DNA from: Rhypophila decipiens
Taxonomy: Eukaryota; Ascomycota; Sordariomycetes; Sordariales; Naviculisporaceae
Length of the DNA: 64,000 nucleotides
NCBI GenBank assembly: GCA_033297075.1
Contig: MU858243.1
Location: 1-64,000 of the forward strand
Reading direction: 5' to 3'
A program made the translations under genes and the position numbers. Shown here one piece after another: positions 13,001-23,773 of the stretch (position 1 is its first letter; every line of letters begins with the position of its first letter). The notes below the pieces were generated by a model that was not told the DNA's origin, did no database searches, and worked only from the letters and a program-made list of their open reading frames with translations.

Positions 13001-14867
13001 CTCATGGGTCTATCTCAAAGTTGGGCTCCCTATACTATAGGCGCCGGTTTCATCAGTCAGGTACAATACACGTACGTACGGACCTCGCTCCGGTTCCAAC
13101 TTCCATGTCGAAAAGGTTCTGGACCCAGACTCCCGTGGTCAAAGTCAGCAGAGATCCGGCGGATCGGGGCGAAACAACAAAGACAAGTATTGGGTTCCAG
13201 ACCACCGGGATTCCAGCCATCCATACCGCCGGGAATCCTACCTACCTATCCACCATCCACACACATAAAAGTTCCACAGATTTCTCGATTCGCTCGTCGA
13301 GCGGATCTGAGCAGATCCTCCAGGTCCATTGTACACTACGGTATGTACACGTACAACAATTTGAATGCGGACAACAACAATATCTTCTGGATCCAAGGGT
13401 TTGGTTCCAAGGTACCCAGCCGTTCATGCCGTGGGGTAGTGTAGATACTCCGTTTTACTATTAGTATCGGTACAGTACACTACCGAGTCTCTTCCAAGTT
13501 TCATGCGACTGTTCTGTTCACTACTTTCGGGGAATAACACCCGAGGTAGGTATCTGTCAATGTGTAAGATTACATTCAGCTAGCTAGCTGGGTCGTTGAA
13601 TGTTAAACCCGTGTCAAATTTCCCCCTTCGTATTCATCATCATACATATACAGGACGTACAGAAATCGAAGATTACAGCCCCTGTTTATGTAAACTACGT
13701 GTACAAACGAAGAGTTTAGCTTCAAATAAACTTGCTCACCAAAATCGGTACCGACGTGGCCGACGTGGCTAGCGTGCCCGTCCTTGGGCCTCGCCCCCGA
13801 GATTGCCGCCGACGCGACATCGTGACCAAAGCCCAGGCTAACGGTCTAGACCCTCTCTGTGACTAGCTGCAGGCGTCGACGAGCTGATTCCCCTATCCAT
13901 ATCTACGTGTACCGGTATAAGGCATGAATTATACCTTGCCTACTTTAGTGTAGTCATGCATAGGGACTCACTCGGGTAGTTAAACAATGGGTTGTTATCC
14001 GGGGTAAAAATACCAACACACTTGTGCACTGATATCAAACGGACCGTCTTGCCCACGATCCCAAATACACTCATGTACTACGGTAGGCGTATACTGGACA
14101 CATAATAAAGAATCTTTATGAATAACACGCTCGGGAGTCCTTTGAGAATTGGGGGTATCTCTCATTCATTGAATAATGAACCGAGAACTAGTTCTAAGCT
14201 AAGCTCAGCTACATAAACCCGCCTCTTCTGTATCCGTAGCCATCGAAAAAAGCCGCTCGCTCCTTGATTCTCAGTTCCAAAGCAGCACCAAGAAGAAGAA
14301 AACCATCGCCGCAGATGTAAAGTAAGGTAGTGGTACAAGACACCGAGCAAGAACGATGAGCAGCCATGATGATATTTGTACAAACAAATTTCAACACAAG
14401 TATGAGCAGCAGACACGATAAGGTTATCGAGTCGTAGTGTAATTTCTACAGAAAGGAAAAACCGGCGATTAGATTCGACCGAGGGATAGCGCCGTTACCC
14501 TCTCTCTGACAATATTATTCTATAGTTAGCATACTTTTCCCTCGTGGTAGGTAAGTAATGAGTAGATACCGGGTGTAAGAAGCCGGATGCTGTCGGTGGA
14601 TTCTTCTGACATAAAGCTCCGAGGAGCACAACATCTCATTTCCCATTACGATGAGAATCCTTTGCCTGATTCTCGTCGTTGTTTGATAAGCCATATTGAT
14701 CAGGCGTTGCCGGGAAAGCCAGAGAGTGCGAAACGCAACGCATTGGACGGAAACAGCTTCCAGTGCTGTCAATTTTCATGAAATCCCTTCCGTTTCTCGC
14801 TCCGGGGGTTGTCAAAAGCACACCACAAAAAAGAATTTTAAGTCTCCTTCACCAGAAATCGCGTTTA
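10088..14867. other. large convergent intergenic region
   Basis: About 4.8 kb between two genes that face each other, where normally only two 3' UTRs would be expected. All frames are short and none resembles a known protein. It holds a strong inverted repeat at 10890-10989 and a TACGGAGTA motif at 12105-12113. I cannot tell whether it carries a non-coding transcript or is decayed sequence. Confidence 0.5.
10890..10989. repeat. imperfect inverted repeat, hairpin-forming
   Basis: Arms 10890-10921 and 10958-10989 (32 nt each) are reverse complements with 3 mismatches, separated by 36 nt. The left arm starts GATGCTTCTCTGGAGAA and the right arm ends TTCTCCATAGAAGCATC. A transcript from either strand would fold into a long stem. 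It could be a small transposon relic, a small-RNA precursor or a terminator-like structure. No target-site duplication was identified. Confidence 0.8.
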
Positions 14868-16901
14868 CTAGCGGTGGCCCCAGTAACGACCGCGTCCAGA
14901 ATTGCCACCACCTCCGAATGTCGGGAGAGGCGCCCCATCGAGTCGGGAGCGAGGGACATCTGAGCGAGGAACACCACGCTCAGGATGATAGACGTCTCGT
15001 CGACGGGAAGAACGATCGCCAGCGAAGGGAGGGGGGCCGCGTGGCCCGCGTGGCCCGCGTGGGCCCATGCTACGGCTAGCATAACGGGGAGGAAGTCGAA
15101 CGCCAGGAGGACGACGAATTCCAACGAAATTTTCTACCCCACGATCGACGAATGAGGCCTCTTTCTCGAATGTGTATCGGTTAATCTCGTCCTCCCTGCC
15201 CATATCCCGGTTCTTGTCCTTGGTGTAGTAGGATCGCATGTTGTCAAGCCGTCGTTGGGCCACTTCGTCAGGCACTGGCTTGTAGGATATCTGCGGTCGG
15301 CCCGTCGTCGTCCATAACTCAGCTCTGCCTCCTCCTCCTCTACCGCTACCGCTGCCAAGCTGGACATCTCGAAAGAAGCCATTACCCCGAGGACCAGAAG
15401 GCGCACCTTCAATACCAGGAAACTGTCTAGCGGGGCCAGTTGGGATCGGCATCGAAGATGACATTTGCCTTGGGCGTGTCGTTTGGGCGTTATCGTGATC
15501 ACTTGAGTCAACCAGTTCAAGGTGGACCTGTCCGTCACGACCGACTTCATAAATAAGCTCCCATCTGAATGATTTGCCCCTTTCTTTGGTCTTTTCCTCA
15601 TGTTCGATCCACTCGGCAACTTTGTCTGGAGGAACAAAATCCACCCAAAGCGCCTTTCGTTCACGCTCCTCGGGCCACACGGTTGAGTGCAGTCGAACCC
15701 GAACGCGCGAGGCAGCGGCGACGCTATCGAATTGAACAAATGCATGTGTGCGAATTGGGTCGAGGAAGAATTTCGAAACGATTTCTGGGTCAAAGGGCCT
15801 GCCGGGTGGAGTAGCAAGTTCGACGAGGTAATCGCGGACAACCTCGGGTTTCAAGGGTCTCATAAAATTCTTGATGTACAAAGCCGAGGTCGCCGGATGA
15901 ATCGATGGCTCGAAATCGCTAATATCCTCCATAAAAACATCTGGGTCTGATTGGAATGAACGGTCGCCACCGTCAGGCTGATGTGTTGTGGCAAGACTTT
16001 CATTCACTATACTCTCATCTCCACGATGCTCTGTAGGTATATCTGGCAGGAGTTTTGCGTAAGAGCTATCCTTGCCAGCGGGGTCGTCGTCAAGCGGCAG
16101 CACCTCCTCCCCAACCAAGGTAGCTTCGTCGATGCTGTGAATTTCGTCCATGTCGTGCTGCTCACTAGGCCGCGCTCGCTTTCGCGACGATTCGTCATCG
16201 GACGGAGGAGGTGTTCTAGACCTCCGCTTTCTGCCTCTAGCATCCATCGATAAGTCGGGTGAGACCTCTGCTACAGCTGGGTTGGGCACACCATTCTCGT
16301 CCCTGACCCCTGCGGAATCGTCCACCATGGCTGTTTCAATAGGAGTGGTATCCATGAGTTCTGATTTCGTAGGCGGTGGGTTCAGAGATTCATCAGTATC
16401 GACATCGCCTCGTGTAGGATTGCTGGCGGGAGGAGAGGGTGCTGGCGATTTATTGGTAGGTTCTAGCCTTTCGACTTCTTCTGGTTTAGGATCGCTGGCG
16501 GGAGGAGAACGTGCTGGCGAATTCTTGATAGTTTCCAGCCTTCCGACCTCTTCTATTTTAGGATCACTGGCGGGAGGAGAAGGCGCTGGCGAACTTTTGA
16601 TAGTTTCTGAGGTTTCGGCTTGCTCTGGATTGACTTCCCGCCCGGTTTCCGGCTTTTCCTTCAACGATGCCTCAGGTGGGACAACATCGTTGGAGGTCGT
16701 CGCGGGTGTCTCCGCCGTCGCGTCCCGCGTTTCGCTAATTCCATCCACGACAGGTGAGGCTTCCGTATCGGTGCGCTCCTTGCTTTCGGCAGCTGTCAGG
16801 CGCTCAACAAGATCTGCCTTCTTTCCAGTTGTCGGTAAGCCTCGCTGCTTCAGCTGCTGGCGCAAATCAACAACGGTGAGGCGACCCCATTCAGTGGCCA
16901 T
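14868..16901 (-). CDS. Acinus-like SAP and RRM domain protein
   Basis: A single exon of 677 aa. Residues 1-40 form a SAP domain (LTVVDLRQQLKQRGLPTTGKKADLVERL), a DNA/chromatin-binding helix pair. A long Pro/Ser/Glu-rich disordered region follows, with three 24-residue repeats (16392-16607), and then a basic patch (GRKRRSRTPPPSDDESSRKRARP). An RRM-like fold (ALYIKNFMRPLKPEVVRDYL through THAFVQFDSVAAASRVR) sits near residues 340-430. The tail contains a conserved-looking block (ISYKPVPDEVAQRRLDNMR) and ends in Arg/Gly-rich sequence. SAP, then RRM, then a C-terminal interaction motif is the layout of Acinus, an exon-junction/ASAP complex factor linking splicing to chromatin. The Acinus assignment is by layout; domain calls are firmer than the orthology. 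Confidence 0.82.
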   Translation of the reverse strand: MATEWGRLTVVDLRQQLKQRGLPTTGKKADLVERLTAAESKERTDTEASPVVDGISETRDATAETPATTSNDVVPPEASLKEKPETGREVNPEQAETSETIKSSPAPSPPASDPKIEEVGRLETIKNSPARSPPASDPKPEEVERLEPTNKSPAPSPPASNPTRGDVDTDESLNPPPTKSELMDTTPIETAMVDDSAGVRDENGVPNPAVAEVSPDLSMDARGRKRRSRTPPPSDDESSRKRARPSEQHDMDEIHSIDEATLVGEEVLPLDDDPAGKDSSYAKLLPDIPTEHRGDESIVNESLATTHQPDGGDRSFQSDPDVFMEDISDFEPSIHPATSALYIKNFMRPLKPEVVRDYLVELATPPGRPFDPEIVSKFFLDPIRTHAFVQFDSVAAASRVRVRLHSTVWPEERERKALWVDFVPPDKVAEWIEHEEKTKERGKSFRWELIYEVGRDGQVHLELVDSSDHDNAQTTRPRQMSSSMPIPTGPARQFPGIEGAPSGPRGNGFFRDVQLGSGSGRGGGGRAELWTTTGRPQISYKPVPDEVAQRRLDNMRSYYTKDKNRDMGREDEINRYTFEKEASFVDRGVENFVGIRRPPGVRLPPRYASRSMGPRGPRGPRGPPPFAGDRSSRRRDVYHPERGVPRSDVPRSRLDGAPLPTFGGGGNSGRGRYWGHR
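16392..16607 (-). repeat. three tandem 72-bp coding repeats
   Basis: Inside the Acinus-like gene, three in-frame 24-codon units (16607-16536, 16535-16464, 16463-16392) each carry a core of the form SPAxSPPAS[DN]P. Units one and two are nearly identical; the third has drifted. The repeat lies in the disordered Pro/Ser-rich linker between SAP and RRM. Confidence 0.85.
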
Positions 16902-18036
16902 GGTGATGGGTTTTGGCGTTTTAGGCTTCTGACAATCGGGTACGTGTGGTCAAAAGACAAACGGAAGATACCTTGCGACTTTAGTACGCGAAGTGAAGTT
17001 CGGCACTGAAAATATTTAGCATGGTTGCCCCAAAGAGGAAAAAACAAAACGTGCAGGGGTCAGGCTCGCGTGCTGCGTGCAGACCCCGCTATCCGGGTGC
17101 TAGCGGCCCCACTGATGACGCTGGAAGGCACAGTGGGAAAATGCTTGATTCGGCGGGGTCGTGGGTACCGGGCACCAGGACCAGGAGTGGACTTTGCAAG
17201 ATGTCGGAAACGAGGTTGAAGAAGCGGTTATAGAAACGAACCTGGAGCATGGAACCTGGCTCGGTTTTTATTGTTCAAATACTCGCACATTCCGTGGCGG
17301 AGTATGGTGCTGAATGCGGGTCGAGATGTTCAGGTTATCGAAGAATGCTCTCTGTTGGGTGAGAACAGTCAGCAGTGCCCAACGGAGCTGGAAACTGAAC
17401 AAAACCGGGGTTGTGTGTGCTTGGCGGGCTGAAACATCTCGAAGCTTTCCGGTAGCAGTCGAGGAAGGTGCATGGCGGAACGCGGTTGTTGGGTGCCACG
17501 CAAGGCCGTGCCTTCCCATTGAGAGAGCGACACGGCAGTGAGGTGGTAGGTTGCACCTCACCGACAAAGCCCATTGGGCGAGGATGAATTCCCACTCCCA
17601 TACAATACTGTGGGCTATGGAGTCTTTATTCCAGGCTCTTTGTCTCCATCACTATCATCCATTGTCGCCGGAAGCAGCCGCAGATAATCAAAGAAATCAT
17701 CTCATGTCCTCTCATTTCCTACAGCAGGGAGCAGTCAAAGTCGTTCTAGCAACAACAACGGCGTCCGTTCGTGTGTCCCGCTTCCGGCGACCTACAACTT
17801 GCAAGTCGTTCAAGTACCCGCCCACTCTGCAACAAACTCTCATCTACATATCTTCTAATCCCGATCTAGCATCTATTCTTCATTCCTAGCCCACGGTATC
17901 GGGGCTTGTTCGGTTTGCACGACTTTTTTTTCGAAGGACGGTTTCGACGAGCTTCCCGTCGTCTTTGGTCAACTTGGGAGTGGAAGTCAAGCTCAATTGC
18001 ACACCCTCGTTTGAGAGCGCAATCAAGACCGGGGAA
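16902..18036. other. divergent intergenic region
   Basis: About 1.1 kb of promoter and leader sequence shared by the Acinus-like gene and the gene at 18037. Short frames on both strands lack recognisable domains. A frame opens upstream of 18037 but has no ATG before that position. Confidence 0.45.
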
Positions 18037-19242
18037 ATGTATCCCGTAACTCCGGAATCGAGTGCGCGGGGAGAGGAGGCAATCTTCCTCAGCCCTGGCG
18101 ACCCCTTAACGATTGCAAATGTTAAACGCCTTTCTCTTGAGACCCCCTGTTCCGACGATGTTCAGATGCGTGGCGGATTGGGGCTCAGAACAACACGAAG
18201 CAGCGGCAGCACCAGATCCAAAACCACCACAAAATCCAAGGGCCGCAAAAAACCGATCCCTGAACCTCGGAAAATCATTTACGATGACTTCATAAGGATC
18301 GACGACTGGGACCACTACGGAAAGGTGCCGAAGCTGCTCAAGGAGTACGAGGAAGCGATGGCTAGCATCGAGGGCAGCAAAACTTGGACCAACGACCAGA
18401 AGCTGGTCCATAAACTATCCTTCATGCGTGGCCATCACCCAATGATTCCTTCGTGGTGGCGGCTGTATTACAAGATGTGGGGAATCACGCTGGAAGAGCT
18501 CGACGATGTCTTCACCCCTATCGACGAGCCACGGAGGGTTGTCATCCATGCGTATGGAAATGAGCTTGCCGGTAAGTGAGTCCCTCAACTTTAAATGAAG
18601 ATGTGACTGACAGGTTGGACAGGCGGGAAAGCACTGGAATCTTTATTCTATTTGTCCCAGTACGTGAAAGACAGTGAACAAATCGGCGAAGACGCTAAGA
18701 TCGCACCGATGATTGTCAAAGCAATAAAGGGTTATTACAAATGGGCGTTGATTGATGCTGGTCTGAGGAACTTCAAAGTCAAGCGAACCATGATCGTCGT
18801 CGATTATAAGCACGATTTCCATGAAACGCCTTCTGTATCCGACGACGAGATGGATCTCGACCTCACCAACGACCGGCGCGGGGAAGACTTCATCGACGCC
18901 GTTTCGAGAGACCTGGAGAGAAGGCTTGTCGCGTTGGCTGATTCGTGGCGGACACTCCTTTGGGATAAGAGAACCAAAAGTTACGCCATGCGGCCCCCAA
19001 CGCTCTATGCTTTTGCTGTCATACAGCATATCGTGATGCTCGTGAGCCTCGACGCGGCCGACGAGAATAACGCGGTTATCATTCTCAACCAAATTCGTCT
19101 GAACGACAGAGGACAGTGGCTCTGGAACGCACTATCCCTTGCGATCCCTATCAGCATTATCAGAGACGCGATACACCATACACGAAACCCCAGGGCGATT
19201 GTCCCGCGAGATATCGACGAGGAGGACGATCCGGATGAGTGA
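18037..19242 (+). CDS. conserved-looking protein of unknown function
   Basis: Two exons (18037-18571 and 18623-19242) encode 384 aa. The reading frame is open upstream, but the first ATG is at 18037. The intron begins GTAAGT. Of two in-frame acceptor AGs, the second (18622) sits about 12 nt after a CTGAC branch site; the first would leave a 42-nt intron. I do not recognise the family. The N-terminal 75 residues are Ser/Thr/Lys-rich and disordered. The rest looks folded and mostly helical, with Trp/Tyr-rich segments (MIPSWWRLYYKMWGITLEEL, IKGYYKWALIDAGLRNF), an acidic linker, a hydrophobic helix pair (PTLYAFAVIQHIVMLVS, WLWNALSLAIPISIIRDAI) and an acidic tail EEDDPDE. No signal peptide or catalytic motif was seen. 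The protein is probably real, given the intact spliced frame and compositional coherence. Confidence 0.75.
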
Positions 19243-20371
19243 TTCTGTGCAACGAGTCCGGAGCTCGATTCCGGTGACATTGGTTCTGAGATCTTCGACG
19301 CCTCGCAACAAATGGTGTTTGATTCTATCTTCTACATTATGGATTATAAATACAGCCGAAAGGCAAATTGTTTTGCTCTTCATGACGAGATACCCTGCTG
19401 ATGGTTTGGTTGGGCTTGGAGTTCAGAATTTTTAATTTTACAATCTTCGTTCCGTGGTTGATATGGGATGTCGCGAAGGATGGTTTTAGGAGCTGAGATG
19501 CTAAGTCTATGCCACTGTCAACAGATGTGCTACGTTTTGTTGATAGAGGCGATGGTTTTGAGTTGCTAATCTGCTGCGCTTTGTGGCAAGCAAATGGCTT
19601 TTTTATGTTAACTGTTTCTATTAGAATCTTGGTAGTTGAAATCAGATTCTATCCCAGACATCCGAAGAACGACAAACGGGTATCTATACATTCAGAACCG
19701 CACTGCTATTGGCTTCCGAAAGAGATAGCCCGGAAGCCGATATCACTTCACTTTTCGGGTCTTCGCCTGACAGAGATTGTAATGTTTGAGTTAACTCAAG
19801 ATCCAGTATACATATTAAGAGACTATTCGGGCTGTCTAGACGAACATAATCGTCATGAGAATCAGTTTCTATACGAGTACGGAGTACGGATGCTCCGTAC
19901 GGGATCCCAATACGGAAGTGGATGCTTGAAGCCGGATCCCGGTAGCACGTCCCACAGCTTCGGAGATGCACCGAGAGTCGTTGGGGCTGATTGAATTGAT
20001 AAAAAAGCTTGGCGGAACTTTTGATGGATCCGAGGCTCCATGTGCTCTGTGCACAGTGGTGCAGCATGCTACGCTACTTCATGCTACGTACCCACCAGCG
20101 ACGTATCAGATCAATCGGGGGTGATCGGCCGACTTGGCCGAGATACGTTGACGATGCAGTCAGGAGGCATGTACAAAGTGGGAAAGGATGGAGGGGGGCG
20201 CCTCTGCTTGATTCGCCCCAGCATGGTCTCTATGGTCCCTCGACTCTTCTCTTTCTGGTTTGCCTTCATAGCCGTCACGAGGTGATCTAGGTTTACTAGC
20301 TCGACGATGGCGGAAAGGTCAAAGAAGGAACGGGCTGACAGTAGCGTTCGAAATCCTACACGTACCCTGAT

Positions 20372-20381
20372 GATCTGATAA
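20372..20381 (+). promoter_or_regulatory. SRE-type GATA site, distal
   Basis: GATCTGATAA matches the published fungal SRE consensus (G/A)ATC(T/A)GATAA exactly. It lies about 1.6 kb upstream of the SREA start codon. The match is seen; function in autoregulation is inference. Confidence 0.5.
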
Positions 20382-21411
20382 TCATCCGCGTGCCACGAGT
20401 CCACGACAGTTTCCTTCACTCAAGAGCCCATAATGCCGTTACCAAAAGGGGTTGTTGTGGTGGGGGTTGGAACTGGAGCCGGCCGCTTTAAGTTTGTGGA
20501 ACGAACAAGCAGATCAGGGCAATGTGCCAAGGCTACTGACAAGCCGGACCGACGTCAGAAGAGGAAAGAGGTTGCCCGCCGGCTCGGGCTTTATCGATTC
20601 GAGATAATGAAGATGATGGAGACGGCCTTTACATGGTGTATATGTACATGTGGATAATCGAGGTGAAAAGATGCGATTCCACCTCCACCATTTCAGGCAA
20701 TCGTGAAATACATGATCATCATGTTTGATACGTAGGGTCCAGTTCTTGTCGCGGCAATGTGCAAGTCAGTGAAGAATGCCTAGCCAAGCCACCCCGGTCG
20801 TACCCACATTTGGTCAATCTGCTGACAATGCATGGGATCTGATTGGACACGACTCGTTAGCCAGGTGGATCCAGGTTCCCTGATGGGACTCCGTTCAGGC
20901 AGACCACGAATTCCTCGCTGTCAATGTTGTAACCATCAAGTCGCTTCTCGAGTTTCGCTGGCCGGTTTACGCAGTCACAAGAGCGTAAAAATTTGTATAC
21001 ACGCGGGACCGGTATAGGACGAGACGGGAGAGTCGTAGGGGCCCATTGACAGATATACTTTGCGGGCCGTTGGCAGAAATAGGATACGGGATACCGGCCA
21101 CAGGAACCTCTCCAGAACGCACAATTGGTCACCTTGCGCTTCACCATCCACCGTCCACCGTTCTGGTTGCGTCGTCGTCCCATAAGCACCAGGTCACTCG
21201 GTCACTCGGTCCCAGGGTACTCGCCCCTTCCTGTCATCTCAACCCACGATCAGTCGACGCCTGTCTGCCACCGCTCTTTTCATTAGACATCTTGTCCGCG
21301 TCTCCCGTGCTTCACGTCTGATAAACCATCACTCTCCGCAAGCACCTCCTTACGGCCACTATCAGCCCTCGCTTGCCAAGGCTTTCTAGGTAGTTTCCTC
21401 CTGTCAAGGTT

Positions 21412-21421
21412 GATCAGATAA
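21412..21421 (+). promoter_or_regulatory. SRE-type GATA site, proximal
   Basis: GATCAGATAA matches (G/A)ATC(T/A)GATAA exactly. It lies about 0.54 kb upstream of the SREA ATG, in the proximal promoter or long leader. Together with the distal site it suggests that the factor binds its own gene. Confidence 0.55.
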
Positions 21422-21958
21422 AACTTGAGGTGGAGCCTCGAACCGACGGCGATTAATCTTGACTGCCACATCGATTATACTGTTCTTCGACCCTCAACAA
21501 CTTGCCTTCGTTTATATCACCAGAACCGTCGTCGCACTGGTCATACCAGCAGCTTTTCTGACGTCCAGTCGGATTCCACGGTCCGATCCAAGACCTCCTC
21601 CAGCAAGTTCGCACAGCAGCACCTGCCCTGTGACCCCTTTCGGATAGCCGCTCCCCATCCTTGACATCCCGCCGGTGTCAAGATTCTCGGCCGCTTACGC
21701 AACTCTCTCCATCCGAATTTGCAATCTTTTAGTCCATCTCGATATCGTTTTGGTGTCTCTATACTTTCTTGAGCGCCCTCTGGACTCGAGTCGCACCCGA
21801 ATACGACGACAACAACCCGGATATTAAGCCCGCCATCCTGGGTGAATACTACCCAACCGCCCCGAGAGTCGGGATACTACAACTTGACGCCTCTGTCTCT
21901 GTATCGTAGTGGAAGGCATCAAGATCCTTCCTCGTGGACTCCATAGACCATTTAAATC

Positions 21959-23773
21959 ATGGCACTATCAGATTCGAGGAGGCTTTTGGCCTCTCGAACA
22001 CCAAAAGAGCTGGCGCCCAGTCCTGGACGTACAGCTCTCCCATCAAAGCCCTTGTCTGTGAGAGAAAGCATCGAGGGATCGCCGCATTCGAGGCAATCCT
22101 CGGTACTTTCAGATGACGACCGACCGGCCATATCGGATGCGGGCACGTCGCCGCTGCCGAGCATGGCTGTCCCAGCTCAAATCAAAGGCGGTCAAAGTCC
22201 GACACCGCTCCGGAATGAGAGTCCAACAGGCGATGTTGTTATGGGCGGCACCACCATACCCGCCTCTCAAGCCCCAGCCGGTCAGATTTGCAGGTAAGGA
22301 TGTCATTGCTTAAGTCTGATTTACCGTCGTTAACGTTTCTCTCTAGCAATTGCGGTACCACTCAGACTCCACTCTGGCGCAGGTCACCCGAAGGCGCTAC
22401 TATCTGCAATGCTTGCGGTCTCTATCAGAAAGCCAGGAATGCTGCTCGCCCAACAAATCTCAAACGCCCACCGAATGTTGTCGCAAATACTGCCCGGTCA
22501 TCGTCCACCAAACTGTCCCCAAAGGCCAACTCAGCTGTGCCGGCGACCGCAGGGGCAACTTATGTGGCAGCGGACCAAACACCTACCGGATCCTGTCCTG
22601 GCGGAGGAAAATGCAACGGGACGGGAGGTGCTGACGGGTGTAGTGGATGTCCCGCATACAACAACCGAGTCTCGAAGAGCGCCAGCTTGAGTATGTTAAA
22701 GTGCCAAAGCGCCAAGACCGCCGATGGTAACGGAGACGCGCCTGCACCTATCGATGTTGCTGCCTTGCAAACTCAAGGTCAGAACACGACTGTTGTCATT
22801 GCATGCCAGAATTGCGAGACTACAATAACACCTTTGTGGCGGAGGGACGAGGCCGGGCATACGATCTGTAACGCTTGCGGTAAGTGAACACTTGTGACGG
22901 TTGATACCGAATTAGACCGGGAGACCTAGACTAACTTCAGCAGGACTTTACTACAAACTTCACGGCGTCCACAGACCCGTAACCATGAAGAAGGCTGTTA
23001 TAAAAAGGAGGAAAAGGGTGATACCTGCGACTGGAGCTCAAGAAACTGAAAGTGGTTCAGTTGAGCCGGCCGATTCCCCGACCCCGGATTCCCATGCGGA
23101 CGTAGAGAGGGGCTCAGTCAATCCAGATGGGTCAATCAACCTGGGTCTCCGGAAACGAGCAGAAGCTCCGCTTACGCTTGTTCCGGAAGAGGAGTTGAGG
23201 AATAACAGACAAGCTTCGCCATCATCCGGAAACCTCGGTCAATATCACTCCTCGCACACACATCAACAAATACACATTCCCGACTCTTTGACCAACGAAA
23301 ATCGTTTAGCTCCGATGACATCTATCGTCGTTCCTGTTGAGCGTCAGTCATCTTTATCGCCGGCGTCCTTCCTCTCACCAACTCGGAAACGTTCGTTATC
23401 GGCCGCAGACATGGATCCGCCGGGCTCTCATGAGGGCGAACACAACAAGCGACTGTCTTCCATTAAATCAATCCTCAATCCTACCAGCTCAGATTCTGGG
23501 TATGAAGGGTCGTCGGACCATTTACGACCGCACATGAGGTCACCTGGAAGAACACCGACTTCTGCGCCAAGTCCAGGGGCTTACTCGAACCCAGGTACTG
23601 CACAATCGCCGACATTATTTCCGGTTTCTCAGGATAAAGGGGCTTCAAATGAACCTAATAGCGAGAACGACAGGTTGAAGGCCGAGAGACGGGCTGCCCT
23701 GCAACGTGAAACAGAGACGATGCGCGAAATGTTAGCGGCCAAGGAGAGGGAGCTGGCGGAATTGAGAGACTAA
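21959..23773 (+). CDS. sreA: SREA/SRE-type GATA factor, siderophore/iron-uptake repressor
   Basis: Three exons (21959-22293, 22347-22879, 22944-23773) encode 565 aa. Two class IV GATA zinc fingers ([19 protein letters not shown] near residue 112; [19 protein letters not shown] near 264) flank a Cys-rich spacer with CPGGGKC and GCSGCPAY near 196-218. This exact layout defines the SREA/SRE/URBS1 group, which represses siderophore synthesis and iron-uptake genes when iron is plentiful; the spacer cysteines are linked to iron sensing. A basic tail ([10 protein letters not shown]) follows finger two, and a C-terminal coiled coil ([19 protein letters not shown] onward) completes the family hallmark. 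Intron 1 splits the first Cys pair of finger one. Intron 2 ends in CAGCAG within finger two; the second AG gives the canonical CNACGLYYK. SRE consensus sites lie upstream. Confidence 0.95.

Larger units (their letters stand above)
19243..21958. other. upstream region of SREA
   Basis: About 2.7 kb. It contains two perfect SRE-type GATA sites (annotated separately), a hairpin-like TACGGAGTAC cluster at 19878-19900, and a C/T-rich long leader from about 21200. A 161-codon ATG frame at 19509-19994 has no features of a real protein and was not called. Confidence 0.5.

Noticed and set aside
12956..13464. Two overlapping plus-strand frames of about 150 codons
   Set aside because: They overlap in different phases, have no domain and lie in low-constraint sequence.
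19509..19994. A 161-codon ATG frame upstream of SREA
   Set aside because: No domain, no supporting splice partners, and it overlaps the TACGGAGTA cluster; probably chance.
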